Below are positions 23,182-33,964 of a DNA stretch of 64,000 nt, in pieces (the first letter of the stretch is position 1; every line of letters begins with the position of its first letter). The notes beneath the pieces are model-generated. The model saw only the letters and a program-made list of their open reading frames with translations. It searched no databases and was not told the origin of the DNA. This DNA is from Perkinsus chesapeaki (taxonomy: Eukaryota; Perkinsozoa; Perkinsida; Perkinsidae), in assembly GCA_013115145.1 (NCBI GenBank), contig JAAPAO010000002.1, positions 124,001 through 188,000 of the forward strand, read 5' to 3'. Both the position numbers and the translations under genes were made by a program.

Positions 23182-26100
23182 TTATGCAAAAGCATGCCAC
23201 TTCGCCTCTACAGACTCAAACTCATCATGCTCATCAACACACGGGACGGCAATGGCGAGGCGAACGCGTTCGCAAGTAAGAGGGGAAGTTAATGGGAAAT
23301 ACCTCGTAGTATCACGAGCCGAGTAAAGTGCCTCTTTAATGGCCAGGTAGACCTGACAATACACCGTTTTTGACAAGGAAACGACTCTACCGCTTCTGAG
23401 CTCACACTAAAAGCACCGAATAAGGGAGGTTCGCCCACGGCCTTGCTTCCACGAATAGTGGGTCCTGTTGATCTAGAGTATAGCGACACACGGAAATCAC
23501 AGGGTATATCATCAGCTGAAGGGATCTTGTACAGGCCAAGGCTCTGAGGAGGGGGGAAGTAGGCGAGACCGATTGTCAGGACGTTCATTTCTCTGACATC
23601 ACAGTTAAGAAACGTACTGGCCTACTTTAGTGATCAGTCGGCCCTGGTGGTCGTAGATGGGTTCTTCCATACAAAAGAGACCATATCCCTGCATGAAGGC
23701 ACCTTCAATCTGACCGATGTCGATCGCTGGATTTATAGATTTCCCAACATCGTGGACAATATCAACGCGTAACTGGAAAGAGGACGTGTCATGCTCAGTA
23801 AGGAAAGCTAAACGACTCACAACGCGAGCTTCGCCCGTCAAAAGATCAACTTCAACCTCAGAGCACGCGGCTCCATAACTATGATAGTAATATGGACTAC
23901 TGCGGAATTCGTTAACCTGTCCGGGGACAGAGAAACCTGCTGAACAACCGCGTCAGTAGTGTTGTAAGTCACCTCTCGCTTGGTCCAGTCGATATCCTCG
24001 TCAAGTGGCACACGATAGTAGCCCACAGCACTGAGACAGCGACGGTCAAACCTAAGCCATCAAACAGAGATTTCAAGCTATGATGGAGAGGGGCCTAACC
24101 AGGCCTTCGTCACCGCTGCCGCGAGCTGCTTTTGTCTGTCGTGAATGGTCGAATCCCTATAGGGCTGAGACGCGTATCATGTGGACCGACAAAGAGCAAC
24201 TAACTCACCTGTATCGTTACCCGTAGCTGCTCACATGCATCTAGAGCCGCGTTTGCATTGAGATCTGTGCCGCTAGAGGCTGCAGTTGGCACTCCATTGC
24301 CTGTGCGACCAGTATTGGCCTCAGAAACATAAACAGCATTGAAGGGCACGTCCAGCTCACTCGCAACGACCTGATGAACAAAAAACGTAGCTGGCATTCA
24401 TGATAAGATGAGGATACCAGCGGAGCAGAAGTCACAATACACAGAATACAGTGAGTTCGCGTTTGTTGGGCAAGTCGATTAAAATTGAATATTTCAAGTT
24501 AGAGTGATCATATTTAGTCAAGTCCAATCATACTACCTGGCAGACTTTCGCGTCCACTCCCTGACCCATCTCTACTCCGTTATGACAAAGCTGCACAGAA
24601 CCATCCTTTTGCAAAGTGATCAGCACCGTAGCTTGATTGAGAAAAGGCTCGTCGTAAGCACAGCCAAACCTAAAACCTTTATCCGTCAAATGTCCTGTAC
24701 CAGCGGCGGCCGTGCTATCGCACTTTACCGTATCGGAACGGCTGCTATGCCCCTTTTCAGGAACTCGTTGGTAGGGTCAGAATTGAACCCCTTAATTTCG
24801 CTTCTTCTTCGCTCAAAGCCCGCATCGGCCATTAGCTGTTCCCACGTAGCCTTGGAGAGCACCTACCAGTACACTGATCCGCGAAAGCTAGAGGCAGCTG
24901 TCTCCATCACTTCCTCGCCGAGACTCTGTCCGTAATGTGTAGTGTTGCTCTCTCCTTCAGAAGTAGCTAAGTTATTTGCTACAACTGTTTCCCGATTCAA
25001 GCCTATCTCACGACCGATGTGCTCATACATGACCTGGTAAACCAACTCAGTACATCAAAAAGCCCATCAGGGCATTCACGCCACGAACACGAAGATCAAG
25101 AGACACATATCGACAAACCAACCTCAGCGATAGCCTGGGCCTGTGGAGCCCCAAAGCCCCTAAATGCGGTGTTGCTCTCGATATTGGTTTTAGCCAACTT
25201 TCCTGAGACACACTCATCAAATCTCACACCACAGGGATAGTTTCGATGAATGCTCTACCAGTCACACGTATATTCCGAATAAAGCATGCGTTTGTCACGT
25301 GCAGGAGCGCCTTCTTGAGAACGGCTTGAGACAAGTCTAGCGAGTAACCTGCGTTCGCCTGAGAGCGCCCCAGTTGAAGTGGCGATGAAAGTATAGATAA
25401 GCCTACGTAAAGCATAATATCTGCGGCCATCAGCTTGCTATCGCTCCTCCTGGCAGCAATCTTGTACTTCGCCAGAAACGGATGTCTTTTTCCAGTGTTA
25501 ACCAAGTCCACATCTCGAGACAGTTGAAATCTGAGAATGCCCGCCCGGCAATAGGTGCGCTAATCAGGGAAAGGTTACCTTGCGGGTCGGGTGAACTTGA
25601 CCGCCGCGAGAGCAGCGTACGGTGCTAGAATACAAGACCGTGTTTGCTTTCCACCGAAACCCCCGCCTACAATCAAGAATACCACAGCGGAAAATCACGG
25701 ACGATGTGTTTCTAACGCAGGCTTACCGAGTCGTTTGGTCCTTACGACAACACGGTTGTATTGAATTCCTAGAACTTCTGCAATGTGCATCTGAGTTTGG
25801 TGCGGATCTTGCGTTGAGGAAAAAACCTCGACCTCAGTGCCTCCGTCATAGGGGATGGCCCTAGCAGCCTGAAGGTAAACGCCGTTCTCTGCACGTATCC
25901 TGTGGCATAAAGATCGCTGCTCATATCGGTCAGAGATTTATATAGAGAATGATAAAAGTACTATTGCGTAGATATAACAAATGAAATATGCCGGCACTAG
26001 GACCTGGAGGTCACCCACAGGCGAGATGCAGAGCCCGAGGACAGTCAAGTCGACACTACGCTGTGTAACAAAGACTTGTCAGAAACTCTAAACACGGACC

Positions 26101-29100
26101 CAAATAAATTTAGTTGACGCTACTTGAGTTTCAAGATACATGTGCTCCTGACCGCCCATTTTGAACTCGCCGCTAACCACAGCGTATTCATTCGGGAGCG
26201 CCTCGTAGTGAGACATGAGCTCACCAACGGAAGCCCCTTGGTCCAGATCAATAACCTTATGGATGCGTAGATAATTCTCTTTTCCTAAAAGGATCGGCGC
26301 AATGCAAACCAGATTGCATCAGTCACTTGATTTTGGTGGGAGCCTAACCTACCAACAACAAGGAGGTCATGGAAGGAATCAGCTTCAATAGCATCCTCTA
26401 TGCTGACTAGAGGCTTTGGAGGATTTTGGGCATACGTTACCTGAAGACGACTAGTTACCTTAATGTTACAATCATTGCTAACACTATCACGGCTCACCTT
26501 AACGGCTCTCGCGGCACACCTGGCAGCGTATCTACTCGTCGCAGCTACCATAGCTAGGATCTAATAACTGTGCTGTGCAGACTGTTGAAGGTGTAGGCTC
26601 TACCTGCCCGCAATGGGAGATGTCGAACCCAGCTTCTTTAACCGCGAATAGCGGCTCATCTTGTGCTATCGCCCCGATAGTAGCTTTCCCTGGCAAATCC
26701 TTCCATGTAACCTGAGAGTGGGTCACAGAACAATCGCGACAATGTGAAAGATCCGTCCGACACATCTTTTCGAAAATCCTCACCTCTTCGACAAATCCTT
26801 GTATTCGATAACATTCAGAGAAATCTATCCAGACAACTGATCCAGTGGCCTGGGTAGTTACAACAAAATCTAGAAATAGTTCGTTGAATGATGCTGGAGC
26901 ATCGTCAACATAGTCGACACATCCTTGGACCTGAAGAGAACTTCGATAGTACACCAGTGCTGTACACAACACCAATTACCTGCTTCTCAGCACCGGTATG
27001 GGGCAGTGGCTGTCCCACAGGATCTATCGGGTCGCCAGTCGATTGGAAGTACTGGACACCCCGCTTTGGTATGGGAGAGAAGTCATACCTTGTAACACGT
27101 TGAAAGGAAAACTCAGTCTTATAATACTCACGCCGTTGAACCTGCTGATATGTCCATACAAAACTTAAAAAGGAAAGACCTGGCGAGGACCATTCGATAT
27201 CGCGGCATACCTACCACCGACAGGCATGCTGATGTGAGCTACTACTTAGACATCACCTCCAGGGACGTCGGTGGAGAGATGGAATTCTTTACGTACCGTG
27301 GCAACCACTTTTCTAGTGGAATGAACATCGCCTATGCGATGGCCCACCAAGGCCTCTTCAGCTTCTCCAGCGCGCACCTGAGCAAGTTCATCCTAATGTT
27401 TGAATAAGGATGCTATGAGTCCCTCGCTTACCGTGCAAGGTGCAAGGCCCCCGAAGGCAACCCTAGCCTTTTTTACCCGGCCATCAGCGCCCACACTAGC
27501 CCCGATAGCACAGTTAACGATAGCCAGGTCATCCTGACGACGTCGCGACATCTTGTACACCCGAAATCTGGACGAGGAAGAAGAATCGTCGTTGGTGTTT
27601 CGATTTATTTCACCTCCGGTCATCAACGGGAACGCTGATACTTATGAGCACCTCACCTTGGCTCAAGTCCACTAAGCGGTACCCAACAAAAAAATCATCT
27701 GCTTTCACCTGTCGACAAGATAGCAAGTTTCTAGATAGCTGGTGGCCTAGATACTTCCCGATATTTTATGACGTCGTCTTCCAAACGTGCCAACTTGAAA
27801 GTGGCACCAGCAGCAACCCAAATGACGTTCAAATCTGAACGTCCAAACCCGATCCACGGCTATTTGACGGCCGAGTAGAGCTTACCGGATACGGAGCATG
27901 CAGTGCAGATATTACCCCCCAGCGTAGCGAAGTTTCTGATGTGCTCGGACGCAAAGACTCCGAGCATAGCTACGAGACCACGAAGCACATCCGAACCACA
28001 GAAGTCAGCTTCTGTGATGATATCCTTTATGGTTGTCAGTGAAACAGCGGAGCCCAGTATGGCATGCCCTGCGGAGCTGTCGAGAAGGACCGAGTTCATC
28101 TCGCCCTGTACCTGATGCAAACCACGATGATGACCACATTACATGAGGGAACAGATGGTAGAGAGCGAAGTAGTGTCAGGAGCCGCAGAGCCTGCTCACT
28201 CTGGAAGTTGATATAATGGCAAGAGGATATGTGTGATTCCCTCCAAAAAACTTTTCGACTCGCCGCTCAGAATGGCCGCCAGAAAGTCTGAGCACACAGT
28301 CCGGGAGCGCACTTCAATCCACTGTTAACAGATATTCTCCTAAACAAGGCTGCGAGCCGCCAGGGGGCCAGGCTCGCGCACGCTATCACCTGTAGTTTCC
28401 CACGTGCCTGGTTAGGGTCAAAAGGTCAATCAGTTGCGTTGGCCTGTAGTAGTCACACCGGGCGCCGAGGTGCCTCCCGGGGACGTATATAGGGACATCA
28501 GGTAGTCCAGGTTGTGATCCATTCACTTCGCTCTCTGCCTGAGCCTAGAACCCATTCAGTAGAGCACGCCTGAGGGGGTCCACCTGATCCGCTCCATTAG
28601 GGATGATCTTTTCAGCATTCTCCACCAAGTTATACATACCCTGTATAATTGGCCTATAACCGGTACAACGGCATAGGTTACCATCAAGAGCCTCCTCTAT
28701 ATCACGAATCTGGCTCACAATTCATAAGCAGAACCCCCCTCCCAATACTACAGTCCGCTTTCCCGCTTGCCACTTGGTGAACGCACTCATAACGAACCCG
28801 GGAGTACAGAAGCCGCATTGAGAAGAATGCGCTTCAACAAGGCTCCTTTGTATAGGGTGAAGTGATTCCCTGCCGCACGAGTACACAGAGTATCACTGCA
28901 GAAGAGCACACACCTTATGCCGCCATCACATCCGTTGGCGACATTTTCGACACCGTTCACGGGAGAGCTGTGACGATCCTAGGGAACATCAGAATAGGTA
29001 TCGGCGTTTCGGAGAAAGTCGAATACCTTGACACCTTCTATGGTCGTGACCTCGCATCCTATCACGTCACACACCGACAGAAGGCAGGCATTTGCAGAGC

Positions 29101-29452
29101 GATGTACCGCCTGAGCAATGTTTCAACTCTACTGGATGAGCCATAGATACCGAGTACCTTTCCCGTAGCGAGATCTGTCGTGTAAATGCTGACAGTACAG
29201 GCTCCGCAGCCCCCTTCTCCACAAGCCAGCTTCGTGCCACAGAGTCCTATGCTACGAAGCCACTCCAGCAACGTAAACTCTGGATCCACATTCTCTAGCA
29301 CAGTGCACCTAGTGACGTGATTCAGCTCGACAAGTCGAATCAAACTACCGTCCATTCAGCTTCAAAGAAGGATAGCTGTCGGCCGACTCTTCGAAATTCA
29401 ACAGCAATGTCTTTCGCCGACGCTGCAAGCTTTCGTCAGATGCAAAGTTCAT
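23182..29452 (-). CDS. Xanthine dehydrogenase family paralogue 2, altered substrate pocket
   Basis: It has the same domain order as its tandem neighbour. The start is ATG 29452 ([20 protein letters not shown]), much shorter at the N-terminus than copy 1. 2Fe-2S I is [19 protein letters not shown] (29230); 2Fe-2S II is [12 protein letters not shown] (28810) and [11 protein letters not shown] (28670). The FAD domain has [19 protein letters not shown] (27940) and [15 protein letters not shown] (27520). Molybdopterin domain: [16 protein letters not shown] (26900), [17 protein letters not shown] (25800), [12 protein letters not shown] (25660), [11 protein letters not shown] (25310), [15 protein letters not shown] (25150), [12 protein letters not shown] (24660), [12 protein letters not shown] (24560), [12 protein letters not shown] (23750), [11 protein letters not shown] (23440). 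It ends in WHAFA and TAA at 23182. Cofactor motifs and the catalytic Glu are intact, but pocket positions E802, R880, F1009 and T1010 (bovine numbering) read Q, K, Y and D. The substrate is therefore probably not xanthine; which one is unknown. Confidence 0.85.
23661..23775. repeat. Near-identical tract B shared by the two XDH genes (copy in XDH 2)
   Basis: This is the partner of 16862-16976, with three mismatches in 115 bp by eye. Confidence 0.85.
28621..28712. repeat. Near-identical tract A shared by the two XDH genes (copy in XDH 2)
   Basis: This is the partner of 21589-21680, with one mismatch in 92 bp by eye. Confidence 0.85.
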
Positions 29453-30051
29453 CTCAAAATCCCTGAGTTATTCCGCATTGGCAGCCACTTGACAACACAA
29501 GCCTTCAGGTTTATAATGTAATTCAATAATCCGGCCCCTCAGCCCACTGCTACTGCAAGTGAATCAAAGATCGCCATGGTGTAGGACCTTATACTACAGC
29601 CACGAGAATAAAGATAACAATGTTGGACATCAGTGAGAATACAAGCAACAGTAGTAGGTGCAGTGGTGACTTCAACGACTGATAATGCATACTGCTTCAT
29701 GGCGTTATGGGCAAAGTGGCAAAATCATACAAACCTTCAGTAAAAACGAGCCGGCAGAGAATGAGCTCACAAAAGTAGGTGATACCCTAGACCGATACAT
29801 GCTGCCAGTATGGTTTAACCGACGAACCCCAAATTATAAATAGCACCTTCCAGCCAGGCCGGTATTCACCAGCATCGGGAACTTCGTCGCTGCATTCAAA
29901 GTACTATGAAAACAGAGCACTACCAAACAAATCAATGGTACACTGCAGTATTGCAGCAGCTACTAGCACAGATGGCGGGGAGCTAGTAGGCTCCAACAGC
30001 AACCCGAATAACAGCTACAAGCGGACGACCGAAGCCTGTCATCAAACCCGT
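29453..30051. other. Spacer between XDH 2 and the P4-ATPase
   Basis: About 600 bp, AT-richer than the genes, with no supported coding frame. It should hold the XDH 2 promoter and the 3' UTR of the flippase gene. Confidence 0.5.
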
Positions 30052-33000
30052 TTACCACGGCGATTTCTCCGTTACGGGTTCGAGCTTGGAAGATGTCGGT
30101 TCTGAGCCTTTACTGCGAGCATACAAGCCGATTCTATCTTGGTTCTCAGACTCGCTAAAGGCATAACCGGTCGAGTTGACACGGTCACGAAGCGGCCTCG
30201 GTGCTGGCTCCTGGGCAACTTCAGCCGAGGCCAACGTGGTGGTACGCTCGATGGCAGTGAGATTAGGAACCAACACTTCAGCAGCACCGCCTACTTCCGG
30301 ACCGCCTTTACCAATCACAAGATCATGCACACCCATATGAAGCCTCTCCTTGACGATACGAGCATTATCAGGATGGAAGAGAGACATATGAGTGTGATAG
30401 AAGATGAGAGGTAAAACAGCGGTAGCCCAGGCCATAAGGCAGATGGCAACCCCCATAGGGTTAAATAGTATATCCCACAGGAAATCACGATACATTATGA
30501 ACAGGGCCGCGATGAATACGACAGTACAAATATTATACAGAACGTGAGTAGTGAACCAATGGAAGGAGTTGACCCAGCGATAGATCATTAGGTTCATTAG
30601 AGGAATCAAGCACACCATCACTAGAACCGATAGCTCAGGCAGAGTAGTAACTACCATACCAGATCGGTTCCTTATAAATACACTGGAAAAGCAAATACTT
30701 ACTATCAAGCAAGCGCCTCCGACATAAAAGGCGTGCCAGAACCACATGCCCAGCACACGCTTAGAGAACAGCGGCCTAGGCCATTTGTATAGGAATGAGC
30801 ACCGGGCGAGGATGTTGTAGGGTAAATCTCTATCAAATACAGCATAGGCCATGACGGGAAGGAGAGTAAATAAGGTATTGTACCAGGATTTGAGGAAAGC
30901 ATCATATATAATAGAACCCGAGAACATGCAGAAAGGACCAAACAACATAGCCAATATTCCAAAGGCAACATTCTTGAACACAGTGTAGTAGATAAAGAGA
31001 GTGTTCTTCCTAATGGTCTCACGACCGTGTACGAAAAGAAGCCTCTGCAAATTGCAAAACCGTGGGATTGCAAAATCTGCAGCTCTCACGGCCTGGGCTC
31101 CCTCCCGGCCAGCAACACCGACACCAACGTCGGCAGTAACGATCATACCCACATCATTGGCACCATCACCGATGGCCAACATAGTTCCACTGCTGTGGTA
31201 CTTTTGGCTCCAAGCGACAACATCTGCCTTTTGAGCTGGTGATACACGGCATGCAATCACCGTACCACACTTAGTCAAGCCAACCGAGAAGAACTCCTCC
31301 CGCAGATCACTCTGTGCCAAGATAGTAGCGAGACAATCACCCAAGATAGTCAGGGAGACCGTCCGGGGTGGTGCACCGCTATCAGATATGTCCTGGAGCT
31401 TCTCCATGATCTCCTTCTCGTTCATGTCAGGATCCTGCATCACAAAGTTCTCCCCATGTGGGTCTATAAGGTTGCTCGACCTTCCGATGTTGATGGCGGT
31501 TTCCACCTTATCTCCGGTCAAGATCCACATACTTATACCAGCAGCCCGGATTTCAGCAATTGTCTCGGGCACATGGTCTTGCAGTTTATCTTCAATACCA
31601 GTAGCGCCAACGATGGTGATACCCATCTCGGCCTGTGCTATCAGGTCACTGAGAGACTCAGCGTCTCCATCGGCACGGGCCTTAGCATAGCTTTGACGCC
31701 AAGAATCCAGTGGGAAGTCAGTGAGATCACGAATGCCCAAAACCAATGTTCTGAGACCCTGGGTAGCAAGGCCCAGAAGATAGCTGGTCAGGCCCTGCGA
31801 GTCGGTCTCAGGCCGGGCGATTTCTAGCATAGTGGAATCTGCTCCCTTGACAAGGAGCACGACCTTACCGGTGGTGGGACTGCGCACGATAACACTCATG
31901 CGCTTGCGTACGTTGTCAAATTCTAGGACCTCCAAAACCTCGTAGTTTATAAAATCAGTGTCATCAGCAGCACCACCATCATAACCGATTAGCTTCTTAG
32001 CCCAGTCGTCGGTGAACTTCATGACAATATTGTGAGCGCTCGGTCTTCCCCAGAACTCGAAACCAAGTGCTCGGGCGCCAGCAACCAGAGCTAGCTCATC
32101 AGGTGATGATGCATCATAGAGATCCTCGCTATCATCATCAGGCTTGGGGTCTTCTATTTGCCCGCCACTGCTCGAGCCGCCACCATTGGTCTCGAGAGAA
32201 GCGGAAGATTCAAACTTCTGTGTCATCATATTTACTTGTCCGTGAACTGATACGTCGTCGGAATCAACTTCATCCCGTTGCTGCCGAAGTACAGAATGAC
32301 AGAGTCCCAAGACAAGCAAAGAGCGACGGAGGTTAGCCTGGTCCTTGCCAGTTGAAAGTGCTTGAATGCCTCTAGAGGGGAATATCGGACTCACGTGGGT
32401 ATCAGTCGGCCGCATAGAATGGGGGTTTGGGCCGAACTTCCGGTTTAAGTCACCCATGATACCAAGTGTATTAAGAAGCATGCAATTCTCCGTGAGAGTG
32501 CCTGTCTTATCTGAAAACACGTGAGTCACGCATCCCAGATCATCGGCCGTTCCAGCCGAATTGGTTGACGCCTTCACATCGCCATAGGTCATTTTCCTAT
32601 CGCGAGAAATGATATAACCCTGCACCACCTTGACGATCTCCAAAGTAGTCAACAGAGAGATAGGGACAAAGAGAGTGAATTGAAGAACAAGGCGACCAAA
32701 AACTTCAATCACTTCACGGATCTTCGTACCAATGGTTTCCTCCGGACGCTCCAAATACCAATTATCCTGCCATAGGTTGCTCCACAGAGCGTAAGAGACC
32801 GCCGATATAATACAGAAAAACATTTGTAGTGCGAAAAGCTGCAAGATATGAGTGTTATACATCTTCATAAGCTTTGACATCTTATATCTTCCCGAAGAGG
32901 ACGCCGCCGAGTTGACCATCAGTCTAGTGTTGTGACCTGTGTAAACAACAACGCCCCAGGCATATTTCGTGGTTCTTATACTTGACCCACGAAGCACCAG

Positions 33001-33792
33001 CTGATCAGCCGACAAAGCCACTGGGGCCTCGCTATTCACGACGATAGACCCAGTGAATGAGTACAACGATGCCGTCGGCTGCTCATACACAATACGGACG
33101 CAAAGATGGTCATCAACATTAGCCGACGCCGCAGCATTCATCTTGCGCACATCTAATGCCTGCGTCTCCTCAAGGCAGACCTTAGCCTTCAGGTTAGTCT
33201 CACCATCGAGATCTTTGGTTTCGACATACACAGTGCCAGTATCGTCGGAACTCGATAGCAAGACCATATCAGCAGGAACACCTTCGCCCTTCCGGAGTCG
33301 CACCACATTACCAACCACCAGACTAGACCACGGAACCTTCTCCAACTGCCCTGTGGCAACGTTCAATCGCACAGCTTGCCTGGAGTTCTCAACAGCATCA
33401 GATCTATGCCTTCTATAATCTTCGATGGCATCTTTCAAAGCGGTCACACCGAGCACAAGTGCCAGAGGCGTGAGCATAGTCGGTTTACCATTAGAGTCAG
33501 AGATTGCAGGTATCAATTGCAACATTGCCATGCAGAGAAAATAGACGTTGGAGAAGACGTGGAATTGGTACCACAAGTTCTTGGGCAGAAACGTAAGCAG
33601 TGTGTATTTACTGGTCATTATTGAATTTGACCAGCTCTGGACACATTTACTGCAGAGCTTCGGTACGTTAACCGCACATATAAGTTGCGCATCCTGGGGC
33701 ATTGCATCCTTCTGCTTTCGACATAAAAACTTCGGCAGATAGCGCCGCCAGGACTGACGCTTTGTCTCTGAAGACGCGCCTATCCTAGGCAT
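30052..33792 (-). CDS. P4-type ATPase (phospholipid flippase)
   Basis: This is a single intronless frame of 1246 residues from ATG 33792. P4-ATPases move aminophospholipids from the outer to the inner leaflet of plasma, Golgi or endosomal membranes, usually with a CDC50 beta subunit. Visible motifs: LPKNLWYQFHVFSNVYFL at the first membrane helices, KDLDGETN of the actuator domain (about residue 195), VPISLLTTLEIVK (the P4 signature PISL), DKTGTLTEN with the phosphorylated Asp near residue 428, YDASSPDELALV, LTGDKVETAINIG, GDGANDVGMI, and a C-terminal membrane block with FNPMGVAICLMAW. An acidic Ser/Gly-rich insert sits around residues 530-560. Length is normal for the family. The lack of introns contrasts with the intron-dense genes next to it. 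No gene for a CDC50 partner is in the window. Confidence 0.95.
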   Translation of the reverse strand: MPRIGASSETKRQSWRRYLPKFLCRKQKDAMPQDAQLICAVNVPKLCSKCVQSWSNSIMTSKYTLLTFLPKNLWYQFHVFSNVYFLCMAMLQLIPAISDSNGKPTMLTPLALVLGVTALKDAIEDYRRHRSDAVENSRQAVRLNVATGQLEKVPWSSLVVGNVVRLRKGEGVPADMVLLSSSDDTGTVYVETKDLDGETNLKAKVCLEETQALDVRKMNAAASANVDDHLCVRIVYEQPTASLYSFTGSIVVNSEAPVALSADQLVLRGSSIRTTKYAWGVVVYTGHNTRLMVNSAASSSGRYKMSKLMKMYNTHILQLFALQMFFCIISAVSYALWSNLWQDNWYLERPEETIGTKIREVIEVFGRLVLQFTLFVPISLLTTLEIVKVVQGYIISRDRKMTYGDVKASTNSAGTADDLGCVTHVFSDKTGTLTENCMLLNTLGIMGDLNRKFGPNPHSMRPTDTHVSPIFPSRGIQALSTGKDQANLRRSLLVLGLCHSVLRQQRDEVDSDDVSVHGQVNMMTQKFESSASLETNGGGSSSGGQIEDPKPDDDSEDLYDASSPDELALVAGARALGFEFWGRPSAHNIVMKFTDDWAKKLIGYDGGAADDTDFINYEVLEVLEFDNVRKRMSVIVRSPTTGKVVLLVKGADSTMLEIARPETDSQGLTSYLLGLATQGLRTLVLGIRDLTDFPLDSWRQSYAKARADGDAESLSDLIAQAEMGITIVGATGIEDKLQDHVPETIAEIRAAGISMWILTGDKVETAINIGRSSNLIDPHGENFVMQDPDMNEKEIMEKLQDISDSGAPPRTVSLTILGDCLATILAQSDLREEFFSVGLTKCGTVIACRVSPAQKADVVAWSQKYHSSGTMLAIGDGANDVGMIVTADVGVGVAGREGAQAVRAADFAIPRFCNLQRLLFVHGRETIRKNTLFIYYTVFKNVAFGILAMLFGPFCMFSGSIIYDAFLKSWYNTLFTLLPVMAYAVFDRDLPYNILARCSFLYKWPRPLFSKRVLGMWFWHAFYVGGACLIVSICFSSVFIRNRSGMVVTTLPELSVLVMVCLIPLMNLMIYRWVNSFHWFTTHVLYNICTVVFIAALFIMYRDFLWDILFNPMGVAICLMAWATAVLPLIFYHTHMSLFHPDNARIVKERLHMGVHDLVIGKGGPEVGGAAEVLVPNLTAIERTTTLASAEVAQEPAPRPLRDRVNSTGYAFSESENQDRIGLYARSKGSEPTSSKLEPVTEKSPW

Positions 33793-33964
33793 TTCTAGAA
33801 CGAATCAAAACTTACAAAAAATAACGAATGCCTGAATACCCCCTTTTAACGCGACACGCACGGTGGTGATGCGAAATGTTACGTAAAAATACAATATTGA
33901 TAGATGACAAACTGAACGTCAATAAGAAATACGAGCTAGAAGCAACATACAACATTTGAGTCGA

